NCBI RefSeq assembly: GCF_001429295.1
Contig: NZ_LMJL01000007.1
Location: 542,335 to 606,334 of the forward strand
Length of the DNA: 64,000 bases
Origin: Flavobacterium sp. Root935
GTDB lineage: Bacteria > Bacteroidota > Bacteroidia > Flavobacteriales > Flavobacteriaceae
Direction: 5' to 3'
A program made the position numbers and the translations under genes. Shown here one piece after another: positions 1-7,761 of the stretch. The notes under the pieces are model-generated. The model had not been told where the DNA came from. It was given only the letters and a program-made list of their open reading frames with translations, and did no database searches. Numbering within the stretch: position 1 is the first letter of the stretch; each line of letters begins with the position of its first letter.

Positions 1-812
1 CTTGTAGTATTAGTTACTGTTAATACTAAAGTCTTAGTATCGCATCCTACAGTTTTTGTGTATGTTCCAGAAGTTGTATAAGTTTCTCCATTCACAGGCC
101 AAGTGTAGCTGTCACAAACGGATTCTGTCTGCGTAGAATTTGTTGCATAAGTTACTGTTAATACTAAAGTTTTAGTATCACAACCAATAGTTTTTGTGTA
201 TGTTCCAGAAGTTGTGTATGTTACCCCATTTACAGGCCAGGTGTAACTGTCACAAACAGATTCTGTCTGGGTAGAGCTTGTAGTATTAGTTATTGTTAAT
301 ACTAAAGTTTTAGTATCGCATCCTACAGTTTTTGTGTATGTTCCAGAAGTTGTGTATGTTTCTCCATTTACTGGCCAAGTGTAACTGTCACAAACAGATT
401 CTGTCTGTGTAGAATTCGTTGTATTAGTTATTGTTAATGCTAAAGTTTTTGTATCACAACCTATCTTATCTGTATAAGTTCCAGAAGCTGTGTATGTTTG
501 TCCATTTACAGGCCAAGTATATGAATCACATCTAGAAATTGTTTCCACAGGAGATGATGTAGAAGGTGTTATGGTTAAATTCAATGTTTTAGTATCACAG
601 CCAACAGTAGCTGTATATGTACCAGAACTATTATAAGTTACTCCATTAACACTCCATTTATAAGTATCACATGCAACTACATTTTCTGGTGCAGAAGTTG
701 TAGAAGGTGTTATGGTTAAATTCAACGTTTTAGTATCGCAGCCTACAGTCGATGTATATGTACCTGAACTAGTATATGTTGTTCCATTTACACTCCATTT
801 GTAAGTATCGCA
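1..812 (-). repeat. Coding tandem repeat, 46-47-residue CDSYTW units (six copies, last one cut by the window edge)
   Basis: The Cys codon of the CDSYTW/CDTYKW motif recurs at 810, 669, 528, 390, 252 and 114 (low coordinate of each codon). The spacing is 141, 141, 138, 138 and 138 bp. The first two units (CDTYKWSVNG type, 47 residues) form one sequence class and the last four (CDSYTWPVNG type, 46 residues) another. Each unit carries two cysteines (CDSY and GCDTKTL), consistent with one disulfide per small beta domain; that fold is inference. The units of the second class are very similar at DNA level, mostly differing at synonymous sites, and the array continues beyond the window. Confidence 0.92.
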
Positions 813-3800
813 CGCGACTACATTTTCTGGTGGAGAAGCAGTGGAAGGTGTACCAGTAACCGTTTTTACCAAAACTCTGTCACTTGCACAATATGCAGTT
901 TCACACGCTACGCAGTAAGTTGTATTATTTGCCGTTGGAGTTGCTGAAACGGAAGCTCCAGTTGCAAAACTTGTTCCTCCAGTCATTGCAGTATACCAAG
1001 TAGCAGTTGTATTAAGCGGGCAAACAGCATTCAAAGTAACTGCAGTACTTCCTAAACAAGTAATATTTTGTGTATCAGTAGTAACTGTAGCATTTGCTGG
1101 TTTGATCGATGTGGTAGTGATATTTGAATTTACCGTTGCAAAATTTGAACCACTTACCGTCGCTTGATTTGTAACAGAACAAGTGTTTTGTGGTAATGTC
1201 GCAGCAGCATTAATTGTTGCACTAAATGTAATTACTGTAGATTTTCCTGCTGGTAAAGTAAATGGTCCAGCAGAAAGTGTTGTTGCAGTTGCAGCAGCAG
1301 ATGCACTTTTTGCAGTAACTGAATTATTGTTTTGGAGATTTGCAGCAACAGTTTCTACTGTTGGAGCTGTTTCTTCTGTAGGAACGGTTTGAGTAGGAGC
1401 CATTTTTGAAGCTGAAGCATTATCAGGAGCAGTAACTGTACCTGAAACTATTTTTCCAGTATATGGAGGCTCATGTAATGCTGTCCCAGTGCTATTATTT
1501 GCGTCCCAGAATGTTTTTAGCTGCACAGAATTATTGGTAAAATTTGTTCCAGGAACAAAGGCAGCTGTACCCTGCAATATTACTTGAGAATTTGTACCTT
1601 GAGAGACAACATCAAATGTTCCTGCTATTAATCCAGTAGGAGCGTTTGTTATGTTTCCTGTTATATTGGCAGCACTTATCATGTTACTTGAATTATTATC
1701 AGCATAAGATACTATTGCTATATGAGCATAGCCACCGTTAATAAGCGATATGTTATTATTTTTAATTGTAGCATCGATTCTAGCAGTACTTACTGTATTA
1801 TTATCATTTGCCTCAGAAGAAATACCATAAGTACCAGCATTGGTAATGGTGTTACCAATTATTTCAGTAATATGTTTGGCACTTCCGTATGCAGAAACAG
1901 TAATTGCAGTAGTAGAAGATGATACACCACCTGCATCAATGATATTATTATTTATTCGTCCTTTAACAGTTCCAGATCCTTGATTTCCAACATTGCATGT
2001 ATAAAGGGCATTATAACTTGATTTTATAGTATTGTTTATAATATTATAATTTACAGTTGCAGATTCATTTACTTGTAATGATAAACCACTGCTTCCTGGA
2101 CTAGAGGTTGCTGCATTTATAGTATTTGCATCTGTAGCAGCATTATTACCACCTATTTGTACAGTATTTGAAGATGTTCCATAAAAGTTTAGTGCTAAAC
2201 CAGTACTTTTAGAATTCGAAAAATCATTTTTCTTAAAAACTAAATTGTTAATGGTGCTCCCTTTAGCCTGAAAAATGAAGTTACTATCTCCGTTTGATTT
2301 ATTGAAAGAATTTTTAAATTGACATCCTGTAACGGCCAATGAAAGATTTGGATTCTGAGAAAGAAGTCCATTAAATCCAAAAAAGCCTCGTCCCCAAGAG
2401 TCATTTACATTTGTGTTGGTTATGGAGCAAGTTCCTTTTAAGTTAAGAGCAAATATTCCGCCGACATTTACATTTCCGCCATTATAACTTCCGCAACCAG
2501 TTAATGTACTATTACTTAAAGCAAAATTAGTAACATTATTAAGGTTAATACCCATAGAATTAGTTGTTCCTGTAATAGCAATGTTATCTAAAGTAACACC
2601 ACCAGAAATAGATTTAAAAAACATCGCTCCAAAAGAACTGCTGTTATCATCTTCTGGATTACTTGCGATTGAAGTTGAACTATTTGCATTCGTAAAATTC
2701 ATGTTTTTAAGTGAGATATTGGCACATGAAATAAATTCAACACCTCTATCTTGAATATTTAAAATAGTACCTCCAGATCCTGCTGTAGTTCCAGTTCCTG
2801 TTATTTGAAAATTTCCTGCAGCATTTGTAACCGAGATTCCTTTTACAGCATTATTACAAGAAATACTTTGAAAAACGCAATCTATTGTACTTGCTGTACT
2901 TGCATTACCAATACTTACAGCTTGACCATTTGTTACACTAATCGTAGCATTTTTGATTTTTAAATTACCAACAGCAGACCCAGACAAGGTTCCAGTCATT
3001 GCTACAGCCTGAATATCATTATTTGCTTTTAAATTGATCCCTGCAATAATAGGATTTGTTCCTGCTGTTGAAGGGAGTGTGTTACTATAACTTGGCACTG
3101 TAAGGCTTAATATAGAAACTAAACTTAGCGCCGCACCTTGGCCAATTACTTTTTGATCATTATTTAAATTCAAAGTTCCAAGAGCTGTTCCACTATATAT
3201 AAAAATAGGATTTGCGCTTGTACCTGAAATACTGCTTAAAGCTTTATAAGGTGTAGCCAAAGTACCGTTTCCTGCTGTTGCAGCGGCTCCGTTAACAAAT
3301 ATGATAGGTGTAGTAACAGTAATGTTTACTGTGGCTGTTGAGGTTTTTCCGCTTCCAGTTGTTACAGTGTAAGTAAAACTATCCGCTCCAGAATATCCTG
3401 CATTAGAATTATAAGTAAAAGAGCCATTTGATGCCAGATTAACAGTTCCGTTTGTCGGATTAGTTAAAACACCAGCGGTTAAAGTTGTTCCGTCTGGACT
3501 TATATCATTTACTAAAACTCCTTGTGCAGCATTTACAGTAATACCAACATTTCCTATACAAGAATAAGAATCATTATTACCAATTGGAGTGGCTTTAAAA
3601 GAATTAGGCACTAAGGTTAAATTTGAATCTAATATATCCTGAAAAGCGGTTCCTAATGCATCATCTGCGCCCGTGTTTGCAATTGTAATAGTATAATCAA
3701 GCTGAGAACCAGGTTGTGCATTTCCACCACCATTTACAGCTACAGCATTTGTTACAGTAACAGTTGCAGCAACTGCAGAGGTAGTTTTCTGGATTTTCTT

Positions 3801-3980
3801 AATCTCAGGCTTTTTACCTTTATTTTTTTCTTCTTTTTGATTAATAAAAGTTATTTCAGCTTTTGCTAAACTTTCAACTATAGGGGCAACAACATTTTTC
3901 TTGATAATACTATTGTATTTCATACCGAAGCTTAGAAATCCTAATAATATGATTACAACTAAGAGTTTGTTATTTTTCAT
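1..3980 (-). CDS. Giant repeat-containing surface/adhesin-like protein (C-terminus outside window)
   Basis: The reading frame opens with ATG at 3980 and stays open for 1326 codons to the window edge, so the C-terminus is missing. The N-terminus has a hydrophobic signal segment (LLVVIILLGFLSFGM). A DUF11-like stretch (around residues 70-125) follows, then a cadherin-like Ig domain with the signature GVLVND...GSFTYNSNAGYSGADSFTYTV. Next is a long Asn/Thr-rich region with regularly spaced N-x-I/N-x-T rungs that reads as a right-handed parallel beta-helix (roughly residues 220-800). Two Cys-bearing Ig-like segments and six copies of a 46-47-residue CDSYTW repeat close the visible part. Such proteins in Flavobacteriia usually end in a gliding-motility-associated (T9SS type B) sorting domain; that end is not visible, so export by T9SS is inference. 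It is the last gene of the collar-protein operon, starting 23 bp after the DUF6916 stop. Confidence 0.85.
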   Translation of the reverse strand, partial: MKNNKLLVVIILLGFLSFGMKYNSIIKKNVVAPIVESLAKAEITFINQKEEKNKGKKPEIKKIQKTTSAVAATVTVTNAVAVNGGGNAQPGSQLDYTITIANTGADDALGTAFQDILDSNLTLVPNSFKATPIGNNDSYSCIGNVGITVNAAQGVLVNDISPDGTTLTAGVLTNPTNGTVNLASNGSFTYNSNAGYSGADSFTYTVTTGSGKTSTATVNITVTTPIIFVNGAAATAGNGTLATPYKALSSISGTSANPIFIYSGTALGTLNLNNDQKVIGQGAALSLVSILSLTVPSYSNTLPSTAGTNPIIAGINLKANNDIQAVAMTGTLSGSAVGNLKIKNATISVTNGQAVSIGNASTASTIDCVFQSISCNNAVKGISVTNAAGNFQITGTGTTAGSGGTILNIQDRGVEFISCANISLKNMNFTNANSSTSIASNPEDDNSSSFGAMFFKSISGGVTLDNIAITGTTNSMGINLNNVTNFALSNSTLTGCGSYNGGNVNVGGIFALNLKGTCSITNTNVNDSWGRGFFGFNGLLSQNPNLSLAVTGCQFKNSFNKSNGDSNFIFQAKGSTINNLVFKKNDFSNSKSTGLALNFYGTSSNTVQIGGNNAATDANTINAATSSPGSSGLSLQVNESATVNYNIINNTIKSSYNALYTCNVGNQGSGTVKGRINNNIIDAGGVSSSTTAITVSAYGSAKHITEIIGNTITNAGTYGISSEANDNNTVSTARIDATIKNNNISLINGGYAHIAIVSYADNNSSNMISAANITGNITNAPTGLIAGTFDVVSQGTNSQVILQGTAAFVPGTNFTNNSVQLKTFWDANNSTGTALHEPPYTGKIVSGTVTAPDNASASKMAPTQTVPTEETAPTVETVAANLQNNNSVTAKSASAAATATTLSAGPFTLPAGKSTVITFSATINAAATLPQNTCSVTNQATVSGSNFATVNSNITTTSIKPANATVTTDTQNITCLGSTAVTLNAVCPLNTTATWYTAMTGGTSFATGASVSATPTANNTTYCVACETAYCASDRVLVKTVTGTPSTASPPENVVACDTYKWSVNGTTYTSSGTYTSTVGCDTKTLNLTITPSTTSAPENVVACDTYKWSVNGVTYNSSGTYTATVGCDTKTLNLTITPSTSSPVETISRCDSYTWPVNGQTYTASGTYTDKIGCDTKTLALTITNTTNSTQTESVCDSYTWPVNGETYTTSGTYTKTVGCDTKTLVLTITNTTSSTQTESVCDSYTWPVNGVTYTTSGTYTKTIGCDTKTLVLTVTYATNSTQTESVCDSYTWPVNGETYTTSGTYTKTVGCDTKTLVLTVTNTT

Positions 3981-4003
3981 TTTTTTTGCTTTAAATTGCC
4001 TGA

Positions 4004-4303
4004 TTAAGAAAATACTGCTTCATATTTCATTCCCACTTCATCAAAACCAAGTGGAGTCAGAAATAATTCTAAATTGCCTTCTTGAGGGTGGATTACAGTA
4101 AAAATACCCTGCTCGTAATATTCATCTTTTTGTTGAGTACGAAAAACTAAAGAAAATGGAGTTCTTTCTAAGGGAGAATAACTGTTGAATTCTGTTGCCG
4201 AAATTAATTCCGCGTCAAGCTGAACTTCTTCCGAAATTTTAATGACAAAAATTGTATTAAGTAATGAATTAAAGTTATTTACAGAGAGTAAAGTTATATC
4301 CAT
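4004..4303 (-). CDS. DUF6916 family protein
   Basis: A 99-residue protein without signal peptide or membrane segment. The sequence (start MDITLLSVNNFNSLLN, end GFDEVGMKYEAVFS) resembles the small DUF6916 family that often sits beside tandem phage-tail-collar proteins; the family assignment is from memory. The central part FSLVFRTQQKDEYYEQGIF and the following HPQEG...LFLTPLG are the most family-like stretches. It has an ATG start, lies 27 bp after the GNAT gene stop and 23 bp before the giant surface protein. No biochemical function is known to me. The gene order suggests a role with the collar proteins, perhaps as a chaperone or cap, but that is inference. Confidence 0.7.
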   Translation of the reverse strand: MDITLLSVNNFNSLLNTIFVIKISEEVQLDAELISATEFNSYSPLERTPFSLVFRTQQKDEYYEQGIFTVIHPQEGNLELFLTPLGFDEVGMKYEAVFS

Positions 4304-4330
4304 AGAGTATAGTTAGTCGTTATATTTCAA

Positions 4331-4825
4331 TTATTTAGAGGTCCATTCCATTAAATGATAAACTCCATTTGTTTCGCTTATTTTTTTAAATCCTAATCTT
4401 TTGTATAATTCCATCGCAGGGTTAAAAACTTCTACATGTATCTCTACACTTCGGTTATGATCAGCCGCTTTTTTCAAAATTTCTTTTAAAATAGAGCTGC
4501 CAATACTTTTATTTCGCCACTCTGGTAATATTGTAATGTCTATAATTTTAATCCCTTCGTTTTCAAAAGAAAAATCAATATATAATCTTCCGATTGGTAT
4601 ATTCTCTTTTTCAATTATATAGTATTTAGTTTTTAAAAAAGTTTTCTGATAATATTGATGTTGAGCATAAAACTGCTGGTCAATAAAAAGCTTTTTTTGT
4701 TCATCATTCCAATTCGTTCCTTTATCTAATTCTTCTTGACGTGTACTGCCATATATTTCACGAAGAAGTGGCATGTCCATTTCCTCAATGCTGCGAAAAC
4801 CAATATCTTTTATTTCTAATTCCAA
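4331..4825 (-). CDS. GNAT family N-acetyltransferase of the collar-protein cluster
   Basis: A 164-residue GNAT acetyltransferase. The beta4 to alpha3 acetyl-CoA region reads IDITILPEWRNKSIGSSIL (around residues 94-112), matching the GNAT motif A pattern R/Q-x-x-G-x-G/S. The terminal part NPAMELYKRLGFKKI (around residues 134-148) is the typical GNAT motif B region. The N-terminus (RSIEEMDMPLLREIYGSTRQ) resembles GNATs that accompany collar-domain proteins in other bacteria, from memory. The start is a TTG at 4825; the nearby ATG at 4830 is in another frame and stops quickly. It sits between the third collar gene and the DUF6916 gene with short gaps, so it probably modifies a product of this operon; the substrate is unknown. 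Confidence 0.85.
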   Translation of the reverse strand: MELEIKDIGFRSIEEMDMPLLREIYGSTRQEELDKGTNWNDEQKKLFIDQQFYAQHQYYQKTFLKTKYYIIEKENIPIGRLYIDFSFENEGIKIIDITILPEWRNKSIGSSILKEILKKAADHNRSVEIHVEVFNPAMELYKRLGFKKISETNGVYHLMEWTSK

Positions 4826-4838
4826 ATCATTAATAAAA

Positions 4839-5354
4839 TTAGGGTCTTTGAGGAAAAATTCCTTGAAGAGCGATACAAAAATTCATTGTCAAATAAGGCA
4901 TCATATTATTGTGAGGGATGCTCGATCCACTGGTAGCAATGGTCTTTTCTCCCATAAGAGCATCTGTACCAGCATTAGTATAAACTCTTATAGGATTACC
5001 TCGACCTAAACTATTATTAGCGGGAGAAGTTGATTGAGAATTTAAAGTAGCCGCCATTAATGAATGAGTATGCAATGGAATTTCAGACTCTAGTAAAGTA
5101 ACCGTTTCAGATCCACCAATTTCTCCCAAATTATGTAATGATAAACCCGGACCTTGTCCGGGGTGCATTGGTACACTCCCTTGTAAATCGGGTAATGCAA
5201 AATTACTTTTTCCATCACCTCCATAAGTTGTCCCCAGTAAAGAGAAAAGTGCTGTATTTTGAGATATGGGTAATAATTGGCCATTACACATAGCCCAACC
5301 TGTGGGCGCAAAGTTAAATGGGAACAGGCGTATCTCGGCAACAAATTGATCCAT
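4839..5354 (-). CDS. Phage tail collar domain protein (MdpB-like), copy 3
   Basis: A 171-residue protein with the full tail-collar signature: NFAPTGWAMCNGQLLPI (residues 14-30), LFSLLGTTYGGDG and FALPDLQGSVPMHPGQG. The C-terminal block is HNNMMPYLTMNFCIALQGIF. The family is called tail fibre or microcystin-dependent protein (MdpB) in annotations. In phages collar domains sit in trimeric tail fibres; chromosomal stand-alone copies have no settled role. There is no signal peptide. It contains just two cysteines, one in the CNGQ motif and one in the final NFCI block, as in its two neighbours. It is the third of three tandem paralogues on the same strand, 45 bp after copy 2. Confidence 0.92.
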   Translation of the reverse strand: MDQFVAEIRLFPFNFAPTGWAMCNGQLLPISQNTALFSLLGTTYGGDGKSNFALPDLQGSVPMHPGQGPGLSLHNLGEIGGSETVTLLESEIPLHTHSLMAATLNSQSTSPANNSLGRGNPIRVYTNAGTDALMGEKTIATSGSSIPHNNMMPYLTMNFCIALQGIFPQRP

Positions 5355-5399
5355 AGATATATCGTTTTTGTTTATTAAAAAAAATTAAACTTTAAATTT

Positions 5400-5921
5400 T
5401 TAAGTTTGACTAGGAAATATTCCAAACAACGAGATAATAAAATTGATGCACAAATACGGCTGAAAATTAGTATGTGGCTGACTACCTCCAACCGGAGTAA
5501 TTACAGCTGAATTTAGAGCTGTTGTAGGAGTAGCACTTGAATACATTTTACTTCCCGGCGGAGTTGTACTTAATTGAGCGCTTGCAGCGCTTGCAGTATC
5601 TGCTAAATCTGTTGCCGCCAATAATGAATGACTATGCGCAGGAATTTGATTAACAGTAAGAGTCACTTCTTCAGCACCACCTGTTTCTGCTAATGTAAAG
5701 TTTGTACCATAATTAGCATTACCCGTATGTATAGGAACTCTGCCTCTTAAATCGGGTAGTGCAAATGTACTTTGGCCGTCACCTCCATACGTAGTACCAA
5801 TTAATTGAAATAGCGTTTCATTTTCCGAAATAGGGAGAATTTGTCCTTCACAAAATTGCCATCCGTTAGGAGCAAAATTTCCCGCAAACATTCTGATTTC
5901 ACCAATGTAAGGTTGTGACAT
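5400..5921 (-). CDS. Phage tail collar domain protein (MdpB-like), copy 2
   Basis: A 173-residue paralogue with NFAPNGWQFCEGQILPI near the N-terminus, LFQLIGTTYGGDG and FALPDLRGRVPIHTG (around residues 37-66). The C-terminal block is HTNFQPYLCINFIISLFGIF. The central segment between the collar motif and the C-terminal block is Ala/Ser/Thr-rich and is the most divergent part among the three copies, as expected for a variable tip. Exactly two cysteines are present, in CEGQ and YLCINF. It has an ATG start, lies 11 bp after the stop of copy 1 and is not associated with other phage genes. Confidence 0.92.
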   Translation of the reverse strand: MSQPYIGEIRMFAGNFAPNGWQFCEGQILPISENETLFQLIGTTYGGDGQSTFALPDLRGRVPIHTGNANYGTNFTLAETGGAEEVTLTVNQIPAHSHSLLAATDLADTASAASAQLSTTPPGSKMYSSATPTTALNSAVITPVGGSQPHTNFQPYLCINFIISLFGIFPSQT

Positions 5922-5932
5922 ATCTAATTATT

Positions 5933-6442
5933 TTAATTTTGACTTGGAAAAATACCTACTAACGAAATACAAAAATTCAACGTTAAGAAAGGCTGCATAT
6001 TTAAATGTGCCTGACTTCCACCTACATTTGTAATTGATCCAGAGTTCATAGCAGTAAAATTTTGACTTTGGCCACTATAAACTAAATTTGGAGCTGTATT
6101 TCCTAAATAATTTGCAGAAGCAGGAATATTTGTATTTACTGCATCTGTTTTCACCTTCAAGGCATGAGTATGCTGTGGCAGCTCAGAAATATTTAAGGTA
6201 TGTGCATATTCGCCAGCTTGTTCACCAATAATATGTCCATTTCCAAAATGAATAGGGATCCTGCCGCGTAAATTAGGTAAAGCAAAATTAACTCTTCCAT
6301 CTCCACCATACATCGTTCCCAATAATGAAAACAAAGCTTGGTTTTGATTTATCGGTAAAAGCTGTCCATTACACATCGCCCAGTTTTTTGGAGCAAAGTT
6401 AAATGACATGATGCGTATTTCTCCTAAAAAAGGTTGTGCCAT
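5933..6442 (-). CDS. Phage tail collar domain protein (MdpB-like), copy 1
   Basis: A 169-residue paralogue and the first of the three collar genes in transcription order. It has NFAPKNWAMCNGQLLPI, LFSLLGTMYGGDG and FALPNLRGRIPIHFGNG in the N-terminal half. The block HLNMQPFLTLNFCISLVGIF closes the protein. As in its neighbours there are two cysteines only, at corresponding places (CNGQ and NFCI). No export signal is seen, so how it reaches the surface, if it does, is unknown. It follows the Tat-signal protein gene by 35 bp. Confidence 0.92.
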   Translation of the reverse strand: MAQPFLGEIRIMSFNFAPKNWAMCNGQLLPINQNQALFSLLGTMYGGDGRVNFALPNLRGRIPIHFGNGHIIGEQAGEYAHTLNISELPQHTHALKVKTDAVNTNIPASANYLGNTAPNLVYSGQSQNFTAMNSGSITNVGGSQAHLNMQPFLTLNFCISLVGIFPSQN

Positions 6443-6477
6443 AATTTTGACTATTTATAGGTTAAAGAAGATTTTTT

Positions 6478-7146
6478 TTAAATCAAAAAAGAATTAACAG
6501 TAAGCTTATGCTTAGAAATTACTTCTTTCTGGTAAACAATAGAATTACCTTCTTTTATGATAATTTTTGTTGAAGTTTGATCTGAAGCTAAAATAGTTTG
6601 CAAAGAAACGCTTCCTTTTTGTGTATCAAAAGAATACGGATTTAATTGCTGCGTTGGAGCAGGAAATAAATATTTTGATAAATCAACATTAGGATTATTT
6701 TTCTTTAATTCTGCCATTGCATGAGAAATCGCTTCCAAATCAAAACCTGATAAAGATTTTACAGGTTTCCATTCGCCGTTTTCATTTTTTCCAAAACACA
6801 ATAAAACATCATCTATTTTTCCAGTTGTTTCGGTATAAAGATGTATTGGAAACATTTTTAAAAAACCATCCTGAGAACTGTAACAAACATCTGAAGCTGC
6901 TTCATATCCATTTTTTTGCCAAGTTATAATACCTTTAGTATAGCATTCCTGCAAAGAATGGTCAAGTTGAAAAGTACTTGAAGCGGATAATTTTAAAAAC
7001 TTTGATAGAATATTTTCCTCATTTGAATGCTTTAAATCCCAAAAGTCTGTAAAGGTATTTTGGGCAATAAGAGAACTGCTGAATAATGTTGCAGCTCCTG
7101 CAATGCCAACGTTTTTTATAAAACTCCTACGTGTTGAATTAATCAT
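6478..7146 (-). CDS. Twin-arginine-signal protein heading the collar/adhesin operon
   Basis: A 222-residue protein starting at ATG 7146. Its N-terminus STRRSFIKNVGIAGAATLF is a clear twin-arginine (Tat) signal: S/T-R-R-x-F-x-K then a short hydrophobic stretch. The mature part (from about residue 30) has no domain I recognise; it contains a Cys pair region (ECYTKG, DVCYSSQ, LLCFGKN) and a beta-rich C-terminus. An upstream in-frame TTG at 7203 would add 19 residues, but it lies inside the likely -7 promoter box, so ATG 7146 is preferred. Being first in the operon and exported folded, it could be a periplasmic partner or enzyme for the collar or adhesin products; that is inference. Confidence 0.75.
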   Translation of the reverse strand: MINSTRRSFIKNVGIAGAATLFSSSLIAQNTFTDFWDLKHSNEENILSKFLKLSASSTFQLDHSLQECYTKGIITWQKNGYEAASDVCYSSQDGFLKMFPIHLYTETTGKIDDVLLCFGKNENGEWKPVKSLSGFDLEAISHAMAELKKNNPNVDLSKYLFPAPTQQLNPYSFDTQKGSVSLQTILASDQTSTKIIIKEGNSIVYQKEVISKHKLTVNSFLI

Positions 7147-7200
7147 AATTATCTGCTTATCAGTTACAAATTCTTGATAAAAATAAGTAAAAGAAAAATG

Positions 7201-7229
7201 CAAATGATAAAATTATGTTAAAAGAACAA
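7201..7229 (-). promoter_or_regulatory. Candidate promoter of the collar/adhesin operon
   Basis: On the minus strand a TTG (7229-7227) is followed 17 bases later by TATCATTTG (7209-7201). This is one base longer than the Bacteroidota -7 consensus TAnnTTTG. The spacing to the -33 TTG is normal. It would give a leader of roughly 50 nt before ATG 7146. Confidence 0.45.
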
Positions 7230-7312
7230 TAAAAACCGTATAACTACGTTGCTTTTTTTATTTTTTAAAGAAAACACTTATAAGCTAAAATTTTGTATTT
7301 ACTGGGATTTTT

Positions 7313-7352
7313 AGCACAAAAAAATCCCAGACTATAATTATAGTCTGGGATT
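7313..7352 (-). terminator. Intrinsic terminator of tatA
   Basis: AATCCCAGACTATA (7323-7336) pairs perfectly with TATAGTCTGGGATT (7339-7352), and on the minus strand the hairpin is followed by a run of seven T. It lies between tatA and the Tat-signal protein gene, so these are probably separate transcription units. Confidence 0.9.
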
Positions 7353-7372
7353 AATTAATAAGTTGAAGGTTA

Positions 7373-7549
7373 CTATTTTGTTTCTTCCTCTTGTTTTTTA
7401 GCAGCAGGTTGATCGTCTTTAGCAGCGTTTTTAAATTCCTTAATTCCACTTCCTAAACCTTTCATTAATTCTGGAATTTTTTTACCTCCAAAAAGTAATA
7501 TCACAATACCTACTATAACAAGGATTTCTGTAAGACCTAATCTTCCCAT
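7373..7549 (-). CDS. tatA: Sec-independent (Tat) translocase subunit TatA
   Basis: A 58-residue protein with start [20 protein letters not shown], a single N-terminal membrane helix. The conserved hinge [20 protein letters not shown] and a charged Lys/Glu/Asp-rich tail follow. This is the complete TatA/TatE pattern, and the length suits the short Bacteroidota TatA. TatA forms the pore-like assembly that lets folded proteins with RR signals cross the inner membrane with TatC; no tatC is in the window. A -7 box (7604-7597) lies 48 bp upstream of the start, and a strong terminator follows. The next gene downstream on this strand encodes a Tat-signal protein. Confidence 0.93.
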   Translation of the reverse strand: MGRLGLTEILVIVGIVILLFGGKKIPELMKGLGSGIKEFKNAAKDDQPAAKKQEEETK

Positions 7550-7596
7550 GACTGTATATTTAATGCCGAAGCAAATTGATTATTAAGTTTTCACCG

Positions 7597-7604
7597 CAAA
7601 GGTA
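7597..7604 (-). promoter_or_regulatory. -7 box for tatA
   Basis: TACCTTTG on the minus strand matches the Bacteroidota consensus TAnnTTTG exactly. The -33 element is weak. The predicted leader is about 44 nt. Confidence 0.55.
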
Positions 7605-7735
7605 TATAGAAATATACGAACTAAAAGTATTTTTGGTTTAAAATATTTGTCTTATACCACGTTAAATATTTTATAAAATGCTATATTAAGCAAATTTGGA
7701 GAAATTAACGGGGCATTATCAATATGATTAATTAC

Positions 7736-7743
7736 TATATTTG
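7736..7743 (+). promoter_or_regulatory. -7 box for the 7762 gene
   Basis: TATATTTG matches TAnnTTTG exactly and ends 18 bp before the ATG at 7762. No convincing -33 TTG was found at the right distance. Confidence 0.45.
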
Positions 7744-7761
7744 CTTGAATAAAGAAGTATA

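Noticed and set aside
1183..1922. Small plus-strand frames inside the large surface protein gene
   Set aside because: They are shadows of the repetitive Thr/Val-rich minus-strand gene, which has a continuous reading frame and clear domains.
4839..6442. Prophage tail module
   Set aside because: Only collar-domain genes are present; no capsid, portal, terminase, tape-measure, lysis or integrase genes are within the window around them.
7147..7203. N-terminal extension of the Tat-signal protein from a TTG
   Set aside because: The TTG lies inside the likely -7 box and would bury the RR signal 20 residues in.
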